Shown here: one piece after another, positions 17,092 to 26,326 of the stretch
Numbering within the stretch: position 1 is the stretch's first letter
Layout: every line of letters begins with the position of its first letter
DNA from: Nocardia sp. BSTN01
GTDB lineage: Bacteria > Actinomycetota > Actinomycetes > Mycobacteriales > Mycobacteriaceae
Direction of reading: 5' to 3'
Length of the DNA stretch: 64,000 nt
Assembly (NCBI RefSeq): GCF_015354405.1
Contig: NZ_JADKYP010000017.1
Location: forward strand, 1 to 64,000
Translations under genes and position numbers: made by a program
Notes under the pieces: generated by a model
Database searches by the model: none
Seen by the model: only the letters and a program-made list of their open reading frames with translations
What the model was told of the DNA's origin: nothing

Positions 17092-18582
17092 ATGGATGTG
17101 CCGACGCCCGCGCCGACCGCCCCCGCCGCGCCCGCACCGGCCGCCGCCACCGCGGTGGCGCCACCCCCGCCACCGCAACTGCCCTCGGCGAAACTGAACC
17201 CCTACAACGGTTTTCATCACGGCGTCTCGCTGCTGCACGGCTGGCTGCCACTGACCATCGAGATCGTCGCCGCCGTCCTGCTGGTGATCGCGATCGCGCG
17301 CTGGGGCCGGCGGTGGTGGCTGATCCGGGTCCCGATCTGCGTCGCCCTCGGTGTGGTGGCCGCCTTCGCCGCCCGCACCGTGATGAACAACGAAGGCCTG
17401 GCCTCCGATCCCGCTCCGATGCGGCTGTGGATCTGCGTGGGCGCGGCCGTCGCCGCGATCGCCCTGGTGGTCGTCGGCTGGCCGGGTGCGCGCTGGTGGC
17501 ACCGCACCGCCGCGATCGTCGCGGTGCCCTTCGCGATCGCCAGCTCGGCGGTGGTACTCAACCAGTGGGTGGGCTACTACCCCAGCGTGCAGTCGGCGTG
17601 GAGTGCGCTGACCGCCGGACCACTGCCCCACCAGACCGATCAGGACGAACTGGCCGCGATGCGCGACACCCATCCCGCCCACGGCGTGGTGGTGCCGATC
17701 GACACCGGCGACGCCGCCAGCGGATTCAAGCACCGCACCGAATACGTCTACCTGCCGCCGGCCTGGTTCGCCGGGCCCACCCCGCCCGCCCTGCCGGCCG
17801 TGATGATGATCGGCGGCGAATTCAACACCCCCGCCGACTGGTTGCGCAGCGGCCAGATCATGCCCGCCATCGACGCGTTCACCGCCGCGAACAACGGCAG
17901 CGCCCCGGTCCTCGTCTTCGTCGACTCCTCGGGCAGCTTCAACAACGACACCGAATGCGTCGACGGCCCGCGCGGCGCCGCCGCCGACCACCTCACGAAA
18001 GACGTCGTGCCGTATGTGAATTCGCATTTCCGTGTCTCCGCCGATCCGGCGAAGTGGGCGGTGATCGGCTGGTCGATGGGCGGCACCTGCGCCACCGATC
18101 TGACCGTGATGCATCCGGAGCTGTTCCACACCTTCGTCGATATCGCCGGCGATCTCGGCCCGACCTCCGGCACCAGGGAGCAGACGATCGCGCGGCTCTA
18201 CGGCGGCGACGGGGCCGCCTACGACCGCTTCGACCCCCTGACCGTGATGGCGAAGCACGGCCCCTACACCGATGTCGCCGGGTTGTTCGACGATCTGACG
18301 CCGCCGCATCGCCAGGACCACACCGGTAAGAACCCCGGTGGCGGCCACGTCCACATGCCGCAGGTCGACGAGAGCCGCATCGGCGTCGGCGGCCAGGACG
18401 GCGTCATGGACAGCGGCGAGGTGGGCGCCGCCGAGAAACTGTGCGGTCAGGGCCGCGCGGTCGGCATCGAGTGCACCATCCACACCACTGCGGGCGGGCA
18501 CACCTGGCAGTTCGCGGCGGCCGCGTTCACCTCGTCGCTGCCCTGGGTGTCGGCGCGGCTCGGGCTGCCCGTGCACACCTGA
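17092..18582 (+). CDS. Membrane-anchored esterase of the alpha/beta hydrolase fold
   Basis: The 496-residue protein begins with a Pro/Ala-rich cytoplasmic stretch. Four hydrophobic segments follow between about residues 45 and 170 (IEIVAAVLLVIAIARW, VPICVALGVVAAFAA, LWICVGAAVAAIALVVVGW and IVAVPFAIASSAVVL). An extracellular hydrolase domain comes next, with the nucleophile elbow GWSMGGTCATDL. Its fold resembles the PF00756 family of esterase D and antigen 85 mycolyltransferases, so cell-envelope lipid chemistry is possible but unproven. The catalytic His is probably in TAGGHTWQFAA near the C-terminus. GTG 17077 is an alternative start. Confidence 0.82.
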   Translation: MDVPTPAPTAPAAPAPAAATAVAPPPPPQLPSAKLNPYNGFHHGVSLLHGWLPLTIEIVAAVLLVIAIARWGRRWWLIRVPICVALGVVAAFAARTVMNNEGLASDPAPMRLWICVGAAVAAIALVVVGWPGARWWHRTAAIVAVPFAIASSAVVLNQWVGYYPSVQSAWSALTAGPLPHQTDQDELAAMRDTHPAHGVVVPIDTGDAASGFKHRTEYVYLPPAWFAGPTPPALPAVMMIGGEFNTPADWLRSGQIMPAIDAFTAANNGSAPVLVFVDSSGSFNNDTECVDGPRGAAADHLTKDVVPYVNSHFRVSADPAKWAVIGWSMGGTCATDLTVMHPELFHTFVDIAGDLGPTSGTREQTIARLYGGDGAAYDRFDPLTVMAKHGPYTDVAGLFDDLTPPHRQDHTGKNPGGGHVHMPQVDESRIGVGGQDGVMDSGEVGAAEKLCGQGRAVGIECTIHTTAGGHTWQFAAAAFTSSLPWVSARLGLPVHT

Positions 18583-18590
18583 TACACGTC

Positions 18591-18625
18591 GCGGGCCGCC
18601 GCCGGAGTATCCGGCAGCGGCCCGC
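18591..18625. terminator. Bidirectional terminator between esterase and yebC
   Basis: A 35-base hairpin: arms GCGGGCCGC and GCGGCCCGC, one C-A mismatch, then GCCGG/CCGGC around the loop AGTAT. It sits between the convergent esterase and yebC stop codons and can serve both. Confidence 0.75.
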
Positions 18626-18636
18626 GGCGGTACGGA

Positions 18637-19389
18637 TCAGTCGTCGAGTTCGGCGAGGACCTCGTCGGAGACGTCGACGTTGGTGTATACGTTCTGCACG
18701 TCGTCGCTGTCCTCGAGCGCGTCGACGAGTTTGAACACCTTGCGGGCGCCGTCGGCGTCGACCGCGACCGACACCGAGGGCTGGAAGCCGGATTCGGCGG
18801 AGTCGTAATCGATTCCGGCTTCCTGCAGCGCGGTGCGCACGGCGATCAGGTCGCTGGGATCGCTGATGATCTCGAACGAATCACCGAGGTCGTTGACCTC
18901 CTCGGCGCCGGCGTCGAGCACCGCGGTCAGCACGTCGTCCTCGCTGAGCCCGTTCTTCTCCAGCGTGACCACGCCCTTGCGGTGGAACAGGTAGGCGACC
19001 GAACCGGGATCGGCCATATTGCCGCCGTTGCGGGTCATGGCCACGCGCACCTCACCGGCGGCGCGATTGCGGTTGTCGGTGAGGCATTCGATCAGCACCG
19101 CAACACCATTGGGCCCGTAGCCCTCGTACATGATGGTCTGCCAGTCGGCGCCGCCGGCCTCTTCACCACCGCCGCGCTTGCGGGCGCGCTCGATGTTGTC
19201 GTTGGGAACCGACGACTTCTTCGCCTTCTGGATGGCGTCGTAGAGAGTCGGGTTTCCGCCAGGATCACCACCGCCGGTGCGCGCCGCGACCTCGATGTTC
19301 TTGATGAGTTTCGCGAACATCTTGCCGCGCTTGGCATCGATCACGGCCTTCTTGTGCTTGGTGGTGGCCCATTTGGAGTGGCCGCTCAT
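18637..19389 (-). CDS. yebC: YebC/TACO1 family protein
   Basis: This 250-residue protein starts with the diagnostic [22 protein letters not shown] and carries [24 protein letters not shown] and the [21 protein letters not shown] core. YebC-family proteins act on translation of difficult (proline-rich) stretches and were earlier annotated as transcription regulators. The acidic C-terminus ([14 protein letters not shown]) is normal. It lies downstream of pdxT, as in M. tuberculosis (Rv2603c-Rv2604c), with 122 bases between. Confidence 0.96.
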   Translation of the reverse strand: MSGHSKWATTKHKKAVIDAKRGKMFAKLIKNIEVAARTGGGDPGGNPTLYDAIQKAKKSSVPNDNIERARKRGGGEEAGGADWQTIMYEGYGPNGVAVLIECLTDNRNRAAGEVRVAMTRNGGNMADPGSVAYLFHRKGVVTLEKNGLSEDDVLTAVLDAGAEEVNDLGDSFEIISDPSDLIAVRTALQEAGIDYDSAESGFQPSVSVAVDADGARKVFKLVDALEDSDDVQNVYTNVDVSDEVLAELDD

Positions 19390-19511
19390 TCCCTACTTCC
19401 TTCAGGTCGATGTGCTCGAGGCCCGGGCAGATTCGCGATCTGCGTTCCGGCGATCGCTGTGCAGTCTACTGCCCGGTTCGCCACCGCCCGGCCGGGGTGC
19501 ACGGCGAACGA

Positions 19512-20174
19512 TCAGGTACCGGCGCCCACCGCGGCCCGGACCGAGTCGACGAACAGGCGGTGCACGCGCAGATCTCCGGTCACCTCGGGATGGAAGGAGG
19601 TCGCGATGACCGAGCCCTGCCGGACCGCGACGATCCGGCCCGCCGCCTCCTGCGGGTCACCCACCGACGGTCCCTCGGCGACCACGGTGCCCGGCCGTGG
19701 CCGGTGCGGGACGCGGGCCAGCACCTCGACACCGGCGCCCACGCGTTCCACCCAGGGCGCCCGGATGAACACCGCGCGGATCGGATCGTCGAGGCCGGTG
19801 AAGTCGAGATCGGTCTCGAACGAATCCACCTGACGTCCGAAGGCGTTGCGCCGCACCGTCATATCGATGCCCGACAGCGACTGGGCGTCGGGGCGGGTGT
19901 CGAGCACCTCCGAGGCCAGCAGGATCATTCCGGCACAGGAGCCGAACGCCGGCATGCCCGCGCGCAGCCGTGCCCGCAGCGGTTCCAGCAACCCGAACAC
20001 CTCGAGCAGTTTGCTGATCGCGGTGGATTCGCCACCCGGCAGCACGAGCGCGTCGACGGACTCCAGTTCCGATTCCCGTCGCACACTCACCGGTTCGGCA
20101 TCGCACGCGGCCAGCGCGTGGAAGTGCTCACGCACGTCACCCTGCAGTGCCAGCACGCCAATGGTCGGTTTCAC
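19512..20174 (-). CDS. pdxT: PLP synthase glutaminase subunit PdxT
   Basis: Class I glutamine amidotransferase that supplies ammonia to PdxS for pyridoxal 5'-phosphate synthesis. The 220-residue product has the N-terminal [14 protein letters not shown], the oxyanion region LPGGESTA, the nucleophile in [13 protein letters not shown] near residue 80, and the His-Glu pair in [11 protein letters not shown]. The C-terminal extension is normal. Its partner pdxS is about 6 kb away at 26360-27262 rather than adjacent, because an accessory block lies between tesB and pdxS. Confidence 0.97.
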   Translation of the reverse strand: MKPTIGVLALQGDVREHFHALAACDAEPVSVRRESELESVDALVLPGGESTAISKLLEVFGLLEPLRARLRAGMPAFGSCAGMILLASEVLDTRPDAQSLSGIDMTVRRNAFGRQVDSFETDLDFTGLDDPIRAVFIRAPWVERVGAGVEVLARVPHRPRPGTVVAEGPSVGDPQEAAGRIVAVRQGSVIATSFHPEVTGDLRVHRLFVDSVRAAVGAGT

Positions 20175-20241
20175 GGCACGAGCATACGAGTCGCGCGGTG
20201 CGGTCGTGGCCTGCGGCCGTGGCGGTTGTGGCGCCGCTCAC

Positions 20242-21060
20242 CTACGGGCGCAGTGTGCGGATGAGCCCTTCCTGCACGACCTGCGCGACGAATTGTCCGC
20301 GCTGGTTGAAGATCCGCCCGCTGGTGAGCGCGCGGCCGTACCCCGCGGACGGGGAATTCTGGTCGTAGAGCAGCCATTCGTCGGCGCGGAAGGGACGCAG
20401 GAACCACATCGCGTGGTCCAGCGACGCGTCCTGGGTCGGCTCGTCGCGGTGGGTGACCTTCGACGAACCGAGCAGGGTCATATCGCTCATGTAGGCGAGG
20501 GTGCAGACGTGGAACAGCGGATCGTCGGGCAGCGGGTGGCGGTAGCGGAACCAGACCTGCTGCTGGGAGGCCAGGCCGTTGCGACGGACGACCGCGTCCT
20601 GCGGCACCAGCCGGATGTCCCAGTGCTCCCATTCCCGCATCAGCCACAGCCGTTCCGGACTCATCGACGCGCGCTCGTCCGAAATATCTTGCGGCAGTGG
20701 GACTTCCGGCATCATGTCCTGATGTTCGGGGCCCTCGTCGCCGACGTGGAAGGAGGCCGACATGGTGAAGATCGCCTCGCCGTCCTGCACGCCGGTGACC
20801 CGGCGGGTGCAGAACGAGCGGCCCTCGCGGATGCGTTCCACCAGGTACACGGTCTGCTCGGCGGGATTGCCGGGGCGCAGGAAGTACCCGTGCAGCGAAT
20901 GCACCTCGAAGCGCGGTTCGACGGTGCGCACCGCCGAGACCAGCGCCTGCCCGGCAACCTGGCCGCCGAATGTGCGCGCCAGCTGGGACTTGGTGATCGC
21001 GCCGCGGAAGATGTCCCGCTCGAGCCGCTCGATCTCCAGCGCCTCTTCGATCGTCGCCAT
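20242..21060 (-). CDS. tesB: Acyl-CoA thioesterase II (TesB family)
   Basis: Hydrolyses acyl-CoA to fatty acid and CoA. The 272-residue product has the double hotdog layout: FRGAITKSQLARTFGGQVAGQALVSA (residues 20-45), VHSLHGYFLRPGNP near 60-75, and the C-terminal domain with LDHAMWFLRPFRADEWLLYDQNSPSA and SGRIFNQRGQFVAQVVQEGL. The start at ATG 21060 is preferred because GGAAGGAC lies 5 bases upstream; an in-frame ATG at 21078 precedes that site. M. tuberculosis has tesB2 at the same place between pdxT and pdxS. Confidence 0.95.
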   Translation of the reverse strand: MATIEEALEIERLERDIFRGAITKSQLARTFGGQVAGQALVSAVRTVEPRFEVHSLHGYFLRPGNPAEQTVYLVERIREGRSFCTRRVTGVQDGEAIFTMSASFHVGDEGPEHQDMMPEVPLPQDISDERASMSPERLWLMREWEHWDIRLVPQDAVVRRNGLASQQQVWFRYRHPLPDDPLFHVCTLAYMSDMTLLGSSKVTHRDEPTQDASLDHAMWFLRPFRADEWLLYDQNSPSAGYGRALTSGRIFNQRGQFVAQVVQEGLIRTLRP

Positions 21061-21082
21061 GTACCGTCCTTCCGCCACGTGC

Positions 21083-21132
21083 CCCGCTCAGGCTAAGCGA
21101 TGGCGAACCCGCTCCGGCGAGCGACTCTCCGC
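21083..21132 (+). repeat. Imperfect direct repeat, copy 1 (upstream of tesB)
   Basis: This 50-bp stretch begins CCCGCTCAGGCTAAGCGATG. It is matched by copy 2 at 22684-22732. The first 20 bases differ at one position, and the block ends in the shared GACTCTCCGC. It lies between the transporter stop and the tesB start, where the accessory block begins. On the minus strand it contains TAGCCT, a TANNNT-type -10 candidate. Confidence 0.6.
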
Positions 21133-21143
21133 CGTGACGGCGC

Positions 21144-22577
21144 TCACGACGCCGGTTCGCCCTGCGATCCGATCAGTTCCCGCGCCTCTTCCTCGGACCG
21201 CGCGGCCGGCGCCGACCCCCACATATGCCTGCCGTTGGGCTCCTGCAGGAAATACACCGAGACTCCGCCCACCAGCCCGGCGATGATCAGGTAGTACGCC
21301 GGCCAGTTCAGGTCGCCGGTCGCGCCGACGAGCGCGCCGACCACCACCGACGTGGTGCCGGCGAACAGCGAGACCGCCACGTTGAACGACACCGACAGCC
21401 CCGCGCCGCGCACCTTCGTCGGGAACAGCGACGGCAGGGTGGAGGGCATGGTCGCGCTGAAGCAGATGAGGGTCAGGCCCATCATGAGCAGGCCCAGGAA
21501 GACGGCGAACGCGTTGTCGGTGCGTACCAGCAGGATCATCGGAAACGCCAGCACCACCAGGGCGATGACGCCGGTCCAGATGATCGGTTTGCGGCCGACC
21601 CGGTCCGAGATCAGGCCGATCACCGGGATGGTCAGCAGCGCGATGGCCATCACCGCGATCTGCAGCCACTGCGATGCCGAGGAGGACACACCGCCGCCGG
21701 TGCTGTCGGGCACGGTCGAGGTGACGTAGGTCGGCATATAGGAGGTCAGCATGTAGTTGGTGACGTTCCACACGACGACCAGACCCATGCAGACCAGCAC
21801 GTACGGCCACAGCCGGGCCAGGATCTTGGCCTCGTCGCCGGTCTTGTTCGCCTTCTCCCGGTCCTCGGATTCCTTCTCCAGGGCGGCGAAGGCGGGGGTG
21901 TCGGCCAGTCGCATCCGCAGATAGACGCCGACCGCGCCGAGCGGCAGGGCGACGAAGAACGGCAGCCGCCAGCCCCACGACAGTAGCTGGTCGTCGGTGA
22001 GGGTGGCGTCGGCGAGCGTGACGACCAAGGCGCCCAGCAGATATCCGGTGAAAGTGCCGAATTCCAGCCAGCTGCCGAGGAATCCGCGCCGCCGGTCGGG
22101 TGCGTACTCGGCGATGAAGGTCATGGCGTTGCCGTATTCGCCGCCGGTCGAGAAACCCTGCAGCAACCGCGCGCACAGCAACAACATCGGCGCCCAGATC
22201 CCGATCGTGTTCTGATCCGGAATACAGCCGATGGCGAACGTGCCGGCCGCCATGAGGATCATCGTGGTGGCGAGCACCTTGTTGCGGCCGATGCGGTCGG
22301 CCAGCGGGCCGAAGAACATGCCGCCGAAGGGGCGCACGAGGAACGCCACCGCGAAGAGGCCGAATGTGGCGATGGTGCCCGCGGTGTCCCCGAGATGGGA
22401 AAAGAACACGTCCTTGATGGTCGGCTCGAAATACGCGTAGACGCCGAAGTCGTACCACTCGGTGATGTTGCCGATACTCGCCGCGCCGATCGCCCGGCGG
22501 ATGATCGGCGGATCGGTGACGACGATGTCGTCGAGCGACCACCGCTTCGGACGTTCACGCGGGACCAGCACCGCCAC
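21144..22577 (-). CDS. MFS transporter of the metabolite:H+ symporter (MHS) type
   Basis: The 477-residue protein has about twelve hydrophobic segments. MHS-subfamily features are IGNITEWYDFGVYAYFEP near residue 37 (conserved E..D in helix 1), the loop signature FGPLADRIGRNKVL and LQGFSTGGEYGNAMTFIAEYAPDRRRGFLGSW. Relatives carry osmolytes, dicarboxylates or aromatic acids (ProP, KgtP, ShiA); the substrate is not predictable here. The gene is flanked by two copies of a 50-bp imperfect repeat, and is absent from the matching place in M. tuberculosis. Confidence 0.9.
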   Translation of the reverse strand: MAVLVPRERPKRWSLDDIVVTDPPIIRRAIGAASIGNITEWYDFGVYAYFEPTIKDVFFSHLGDTAGTIATFGLFAVAFLVRPFGGMFFGPLADRIGRNKVLATTMILMAAGTFAIGCIPDQNTIGIWAPMLLLCARLLQGFSTGGEYGNAMTFIAEYAPDRRRGFLGSWLEFGTFTGYLLGALVVTLADATLTDDQLLSWGWRLPFFVALPLGAVGVYLRMRLADTPAFAALEKESEDREKANKTGDEAKILARLWPYVLVCMGLVVVWNVTNYMLTSYMPTYVTSTVPDSTGGGVSSSASQWLQIAVMAIALLTIPVIGLISDRVGRKPIIWTGVIALVVLAFPMILLVRTDNAFAVFLGLLMMGLTLICFSATMPSTLPSLFPTKVRGAGLSVSFNVAVSLFAGTTSVVVGALVGATGDLNWPAYYLIIAGLVGGVSVYFLQEPNGRHMWGSAPAARSEEEARELIGSQGEPAS

Positions 22578-22683
22578 GGACTCCGACCTCCTCGACTTCG
22601 CGCCAACCGTCGATCACCGGTGCGGCCGGGGCTCCGCCGAGCGTGATCGATCGCCTCGCAAGTGCCACCGTGTCCGGAATCGA

Positions 22684-22732
22684 CCCGCTCAGGCTATGCG
22701 ATGGCAAACGCGGCAGTCGGGTGACTCTCCGC
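22684..22732 (+). repeat. Imperfect direct repeat, copy 2
   Basis: This 49-bp stretch begins CCCGCTCAGGCTATGCGATG and has one indel relative to copy 1 at 21083-21132. It lies 107 bases upstream of the MFS start on the minus strand and 30 bases before the divergent kinase-like gene. With copy 1 it brackets the transporter gene. Confidence 0.6.
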
Positions 22733-22762
22733 GATCCGCGCCGTGGCGGGCATGATAGGCGG

Positions 22763-23374
22763 ATGCCCGCATACGAACCGATCGCCGCGGACGGGCTGGT
22801 CGAGCGGGTCGTCGCGGCCGCTCTCGCGCTGCCGGGGCCGGTCGTGGTGGCCGTCGCCGGGGCCGACGGCGCCGAACCACGGGCACCGGCCGATCGGATC
22901 GTCGAGCGGATCCGCACGAGCGGGCGGCCGGCCGCGCGGGTGTGGTTGCACGACTTCGTTCGCCCGGCATCGTTGCGGCTGGAGTTCGGGCGCGACGAGA
23001 TGACCTATCGCACAGCCTGGTTCGACTACGCCGCCCTCGATCGCGAAGTACTGGAGGCGGTGCGCCGGCGCGGGCGGTGGCTGCCCGCGCTGTGGGACGA
23101 GGCCGAGGACCGATCCGCCCGGGCGCGCATGCAGTCGGCCGAACCGGGTCTCGTCCTGGTGGTGGCGGGTCCGATGTTGCTCGGCCGGGACTTGGATTTC
23201 GATGTCACCGTGCGGCTGCAGATGTCGGAGGCGGCACTGCTGCGGCGGACCGATCCCGCGGACCGGTGGACCGTGCCCGCTCTGCTGCGCCACGACCGCG
23301 AGCACGACGACGTGCCCACCTTCGATGTTCGCTGGGACCATCCGGACCGCCCGGCATTACGGATCGGCGCCTGA
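22763..23374 (+). CDS. Uridine-kinase-like protein with a degenerate P-loop
   Basis: This 203-residue protein follows the layout of small actinobacterial uridine-kinase-like P-loop proteins. It has a VVVAVAGADGAEP strand at residues 28-40 where Walker A should be, then LHDFVRP (the Asp-aspartate strand), RTAWFDYAALDREVL and LVLVVAGPMLLG. The Gly-Lys-Ser/Thr needed for ATP phosphate binding is missing: GADGAEPRA replaces GxDGxGKT. It is therefore probably not a kinase. A CATGAT -10-like hexamer 6 bases before ATG 22763 suggests a leaderless mRNA. Confidence 0.72.
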   Translation: MPAYEPIAADGLVERVVAAALALPGPVVVAVAGADGAEPRAPADRIVERIRTSGRPAARVWLHDFVRPASLRLEFGRDEMTYRTAWFDYAALDREVLEAVRRRGRWLPALWDEAEDRSARARMQSAEPGLVLVVAGPMLLGRDLDFDVTVRLQMSEAALLRRTDPADRWTVPALLRHDREHDDVPTFDVRWDHPDRPALRIGA

Positions 23375-23423
23375 TCCGCATCCCGCAATCGGATGTGAAG
23401 GGGCGCAACCGCGTTCGCGGCGT

Positions 23424-24413
23424 TCAGCCCGTGAAACGTTCGCGGTCGGCGACGGGGAGCCAGCACCCGGCGGCGATGTCGCGGTCGTAGGTCGTGCGGA
23501 AATGCTCGATCAGATGCGGCAATCCCGGATGGGTGTTGGCCGTCGACCACAGCAACGCGTGCGGATAGGCCGGTGTCGGGTCGACGATCGGCACCCGCCG
23601 GATGTGCGGATGCCACGGATTGCGGAAGTGGTCGCTGCTGACGGTGGCCAGGGTCTCGGAGGCCGCGATGCGGGCGAGCATGGCTTCGATGCCGTCGGGC
23701 CCGGGGCACCGGGTACGGTCGCGGGGCGTGGTATCGACTGTGACACCGCAGAATTCGCTCAGTTCGCGATAGAAGTCGGCCCATTCCGACGCCACCCCCG
23801 CGCCCGGGATCCACACCGTATACGTGCCCAGTTCGGCGAGCGGTACCGCCGACCGCCCGGCCAGCGGATGATCTCGGCCGACGAGCAGATGCGCCGGATC
23901 CACGTACGCGGGCACAGCCGCGATATCGGCCGGCAACGGGCGGGGGCCACCCGAGGGCCGGGCGAACGCCGCGTCGGCGCGGCCGTGCACCACCATGTCC
24001 CGCGAGGTCACGAAGACGTTCGAGATCACGATCTCGGTATCGGCGCCGGGATTGCGGTCGAGGTAGAACCGCATCTGCTCGGTCGCGCCCTGCCGCTCGC
24101 CCTGCACCGCGACGCGCAGCGGGCGCGGCATCGCACCGACCGCCGCCACCGCGGTCTCGGCCACCGCCAGCAGTGCGCGCGCATGCGGCAACAGCCGTGC
24201 ACCGGCGGCGGTCGGCACGATTCCGGCGGGTACGCGGTCGAACAGCGCCACGCCGAGCTGCGTCTCGAGTTTCGCGATCCGCTTCGACACCGCCTGCTGG
24301 CTGATGCCGAGAACCACGGCGGCGAGACTGAACTGCCGTTCCTCGGCCGCGGCCACGAAGGCACGCACGGCTGCCAGGTCGAGGTCCGTTCTCGCACCTG
24401 CACTGACAACCAT
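23424..24413 (-). CDS. LysR family transcriptional regulator
   Basis: This 329-residue regulator has the LysR helix-turn-helix at residues 12-70 (LAAVRAFVAAAEERQFSLAAVVLGISQQAVSKRIAKLETQLGVALFDR) and a periplasmic-binding-protein-like effector domain. The start at 24413 gives the standard N-terminus; the frame is open further upstream. It is convergent with the kinase-like gene. There is no divergent target gene immediately upstream (about 290 bases without a gene), so the target is unknown. Confidence 0.9.
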   Translation of the reverse strand: MVVSAGARTDLDLAAVRAFVAAAEERQFSLAAVVLGISQQAVSKRIAKLETQLGVALFDRVPAGIVPTAAGARLLPHARALLAVAETAVAAVGAMPRPLRVAVQGERQGATEQMRFYLDRNPGADTEIVISNVFVTSRDMVVHGRADAAFARPSGGPRPLPADIAAVPAYVDPAHLLVGRDHPLAGRSAVPLAELGTYTVWIPGAGVASEWADFYRELSEFCGVTVDTTPRDRTRCPGPDGIEAMLARIAASETLATVSSDHFRNPWHPHIRRVPIVDPTPAYPHALLWSTANTHPGLPHLIEHFRTTYDRDIAAGCWLPVADRERFTG

Positions 24414-24701
24414 TCGTTGTGCACCCTTCCACCGTCTTCGCATCGAGCCCCATCGCTTCAGGGGCCGACAACTTCCGGAAAACTGTACCCGACAAGCCAT
24501 TTCGGTGACCGCCCGCATCACCCTGGCCGCCCCACGCTGGGCTGCGCCGGCACTGGGAACTCACACCGTGCGGATGTTCAGCCGGGTACCGATCACCGCG
24601 GTGCTCGACATGGCGCGGCGAACGAAGCCAGGGCTGCGGCATCCGGGACGAGCCGGTGACAGCTCGGGCACCGGCTCCGCCTCGACGCCCGGGCCGGTTG
24701 C
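24414..24701. other. Gene-free stretch between LysR and WYL regulator genes
   Basis: I see no supported gene here. Part of it should be the LysR promoter region and part the 3' end of the WYL-regulator transcript. No hairpin stood out. Confidence 0.5.
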
Positions 24702-25691
24702 TCAGTCGCCGGCCGGCACGACGCCGCGACGGCCCGATTCCGCGAGGCGAGCGGCGAGCCCGAGAATCAGTTCACGCAACTCCCCCGGATGCCGCACCTC
24801 GAAAGGGCGATCGAGCGCGGCGAGTACCGGCGGCAGCCAGTCGAGTCGCTCCGCCCGGATACCGACGTCCCGCCAGCGCTCGGCGGCCGAGTCCGCCGCA
24901 TCGAGAGTCGCCACCGTCGCGGGCAGGTGGGCGCGGATCTGCTCGACGGTACCGAAGACGCGCAGCCGCACGTCGTATCGATACTCGGCGGCGGCGAATC
25001 CGGACACCACCCGCCGCACCGGATCGATATCGCCGGGCGGGTCGAACGACCCGGGCAGCGTTCGGGCAGTGGTGATGCGATCCAGGCGGAAGGTGCGGTC
25101 CCCGCCGTGCGCGGGATCCGCACCGGTGACGTACCACCGGCCGGAATGCGCGACGATCCCGTAGGCGTGCAGCGTGCGTTCGCTCGCGCGGCCGTGGCGA
25201 TCGGTATAGCGGAGGGTGAGCGGCCGGTAATGGCGTATCGCGTCGGCGATCGTCAGCAGCACCGCGGCATCCGCGGACGCGAATTCGGTCGGCGCATCGG
25301 TGAATGCGAGCGATTCCAGCAGCACGTCGAGCCGTCGGCGCAGAGGCGGGGGAAGAACCCTCCGGATCTTCGCGGCGGCGGTCTCACTCGCCGTCGCATC
25401 CGTTGCGGCCCAGCCGATTCGGCGACCGGCCAGGAGGCCGAGCAGTACCGCCAACGCCTCGTCGTCATCGAACATCAGCGGTGGCAGGCGGTACCCGGGC
25501 GCGAGCCGATAGCCGCCGTAACGACCACGCACCGATTCCACCGGAATATCGAGATCGATCAGGTGGTCCACGTATCGGCGCACGGTTCGGCCCTCGACAC
25601 CGAGCCGGTCGGCGAGCTCGGCCACGGTCCGGGTGCCGCCGGACTGCAGCAATGCGAGCAGGGTCAGCACGCGTCCGGTCGGTCGAGCCAT
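24702..25691 (-). CDS. HTH/WYL-domain transcriptional regulator (YafY-like)
   Basis: The 329-residue product has an N-terminal helix-turn-helix (VLTLLALLQSGGTRTVAELADRLGVEGRTVRRYVDHL, residues 8-45) and GRYGGYRLAPGYRLPPLMF. A central WYL-type domain follows, with YRPLTLRYTDRHGRASERTLHAYGIVAHSGRWYVTG. ATG 25691 is chosen: TAGGGT lies 7 bases upstream (25704-25699), consistent with a leaderless transcript. It is divergent from a VOC-family gene, a common pairing in actinobacteria, and probably regulates it through the dyad at 25716-25730. Confidence 0.9.
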   Translation of the reverse strand: MARPTGRVLTLLALLQSGGTRTVAELADRLGVEGRTVRRYVDHLIDLDIPVESVRGRYGGYRLAPGYRLPPLMFDDDEALAVLLGLLAGRRIGWAATDATASETAAAKIRRVLPPPLRRRLDVLLESLAFTDAPTEFASADAAVLLTIADAIRHYRPLTLRYTDRHGRASERTLHAYGIVAHSGRWYVTGADPAHGGDRTFRLDRITTARTLPGSFDPPGDIDPVRRVVSGFAAAEYRYDVRLRVFGTVEQIRAHLPATVATLDAADSAAERWRDVGIRAERLDWLPPVLAALDRPFEVRHPGELRELILGLAARLAESGRRGVVPAGD

Positions 25692-25715
25692 GATCTCGAC
25701 CCTAGTGCGAATACT

Positions 25716-25730
25716 GGACCGATTCTGTCC
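25716..25730. promoter_or_regulatory. Imperfect palindrome between WYL regulator and VOC gene
   Basis: The 15-bp sequence GGACCGATTCTGTCC equals its reverse complement except at positions 5, 8 and 11. It lies midway between the divergent starts and just upstream of the regulator -10, so it is a candidate operator. Confidence 0.4.
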
Positions 25731-25781
25731 TCTATTGCTCCTACGCTGCGGAAAACACCCTCGAACGGCAAGGAGCAGCCC

Positions 25782-26213
25782 ATGAATTTCGTCTCGATCC
25801 GCATCATCACCGCCGACCTCGCGCGTCTGGTCGAGTTCTACGAGCGCGCCACCGGAGTGCGCGCTCGGTGGGCGACCGAGGATTTCGCCGAACTCGAGAC
25901 CGGCGTCGCCACCCTCGCGCTCGCGAGTACCCGGACCGTCGCCCTGTTCGCACCGGACTCCGCCCGTCCGTCGGACAACCACAGCGTGATCACCGAATTC
26001 CTCGTCGACGACGTGGACCGCGTGCATCGCGAACTGTCCGGCGTCGGCACCGAGGTGGTCGCCGAGCCGGCCACGATGCCCTGGGGCAACCGCTCGCTGC
26101 TGGTCCGCGACCCCGACGGCAACCTGGTCAACTTCTTCACACCGGTGACGCCGGCGGCGATCGCGAAGTTCGCGGCACGGGATCGGATCGGGGCGATCGC
26201 GCAGGACGGATGA
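25782..26213 (+). CDS. VOC family (glyoxalase/bleomycin-resistance fold) protein
   Basis: This 143-residue protein has the paired beta-alpha-beta-beta-beta modules of the vicinal oxygen chelate fold. The first module is MNFVSIRIITADLARLVEFYERATG and the second includes HSVITEFLVDDVDRVHREL and LLVRDPDGNLVNFFTP. AAGGAG lies 8 bases upstream of ATG 25782. The divergent WYL regulator probably controls it. It could be a lyase, a dioxygenase or a drug-binding protein; the sequence does not decide. Confidence 0.88.
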   Translation: MNFVSIRIITADLARLVEFYERATGVRARWATEDFAELETGVATLALASTRTVALFAPDSARPSDNHSVITEFLVDDVDRVHRELSGVGTEVVAEPATMPWGNRSLLVRDPDGNLVNFFTPVTPAAIAKFAARDRIGAIAQDG

Positions 26214-26297
26214 GGCGCCGACGGCACACGCCCGGGCTACGCGCGCTCACAGTGAACGTCTCCGGGTTGCGACGCGATCACTCCCGCATACGGCGAA

Positions 26298-26326
26298 GCC
26301 GGGCCGCCCTCGAAGGACGACCCGGC
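26298..26326 (-). terminator. Hairpin terminator after pdxS
   Basis: On the minus strand GCCGG-GTCGTCC pairs with GGGCGGC-CCGGC (12 bp with two G-U pairs) around the loop TTCGA. It lies 34 bases beyond the pdxS stop and upstream of the convergent VOC gene end. Confidence 0.65.
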
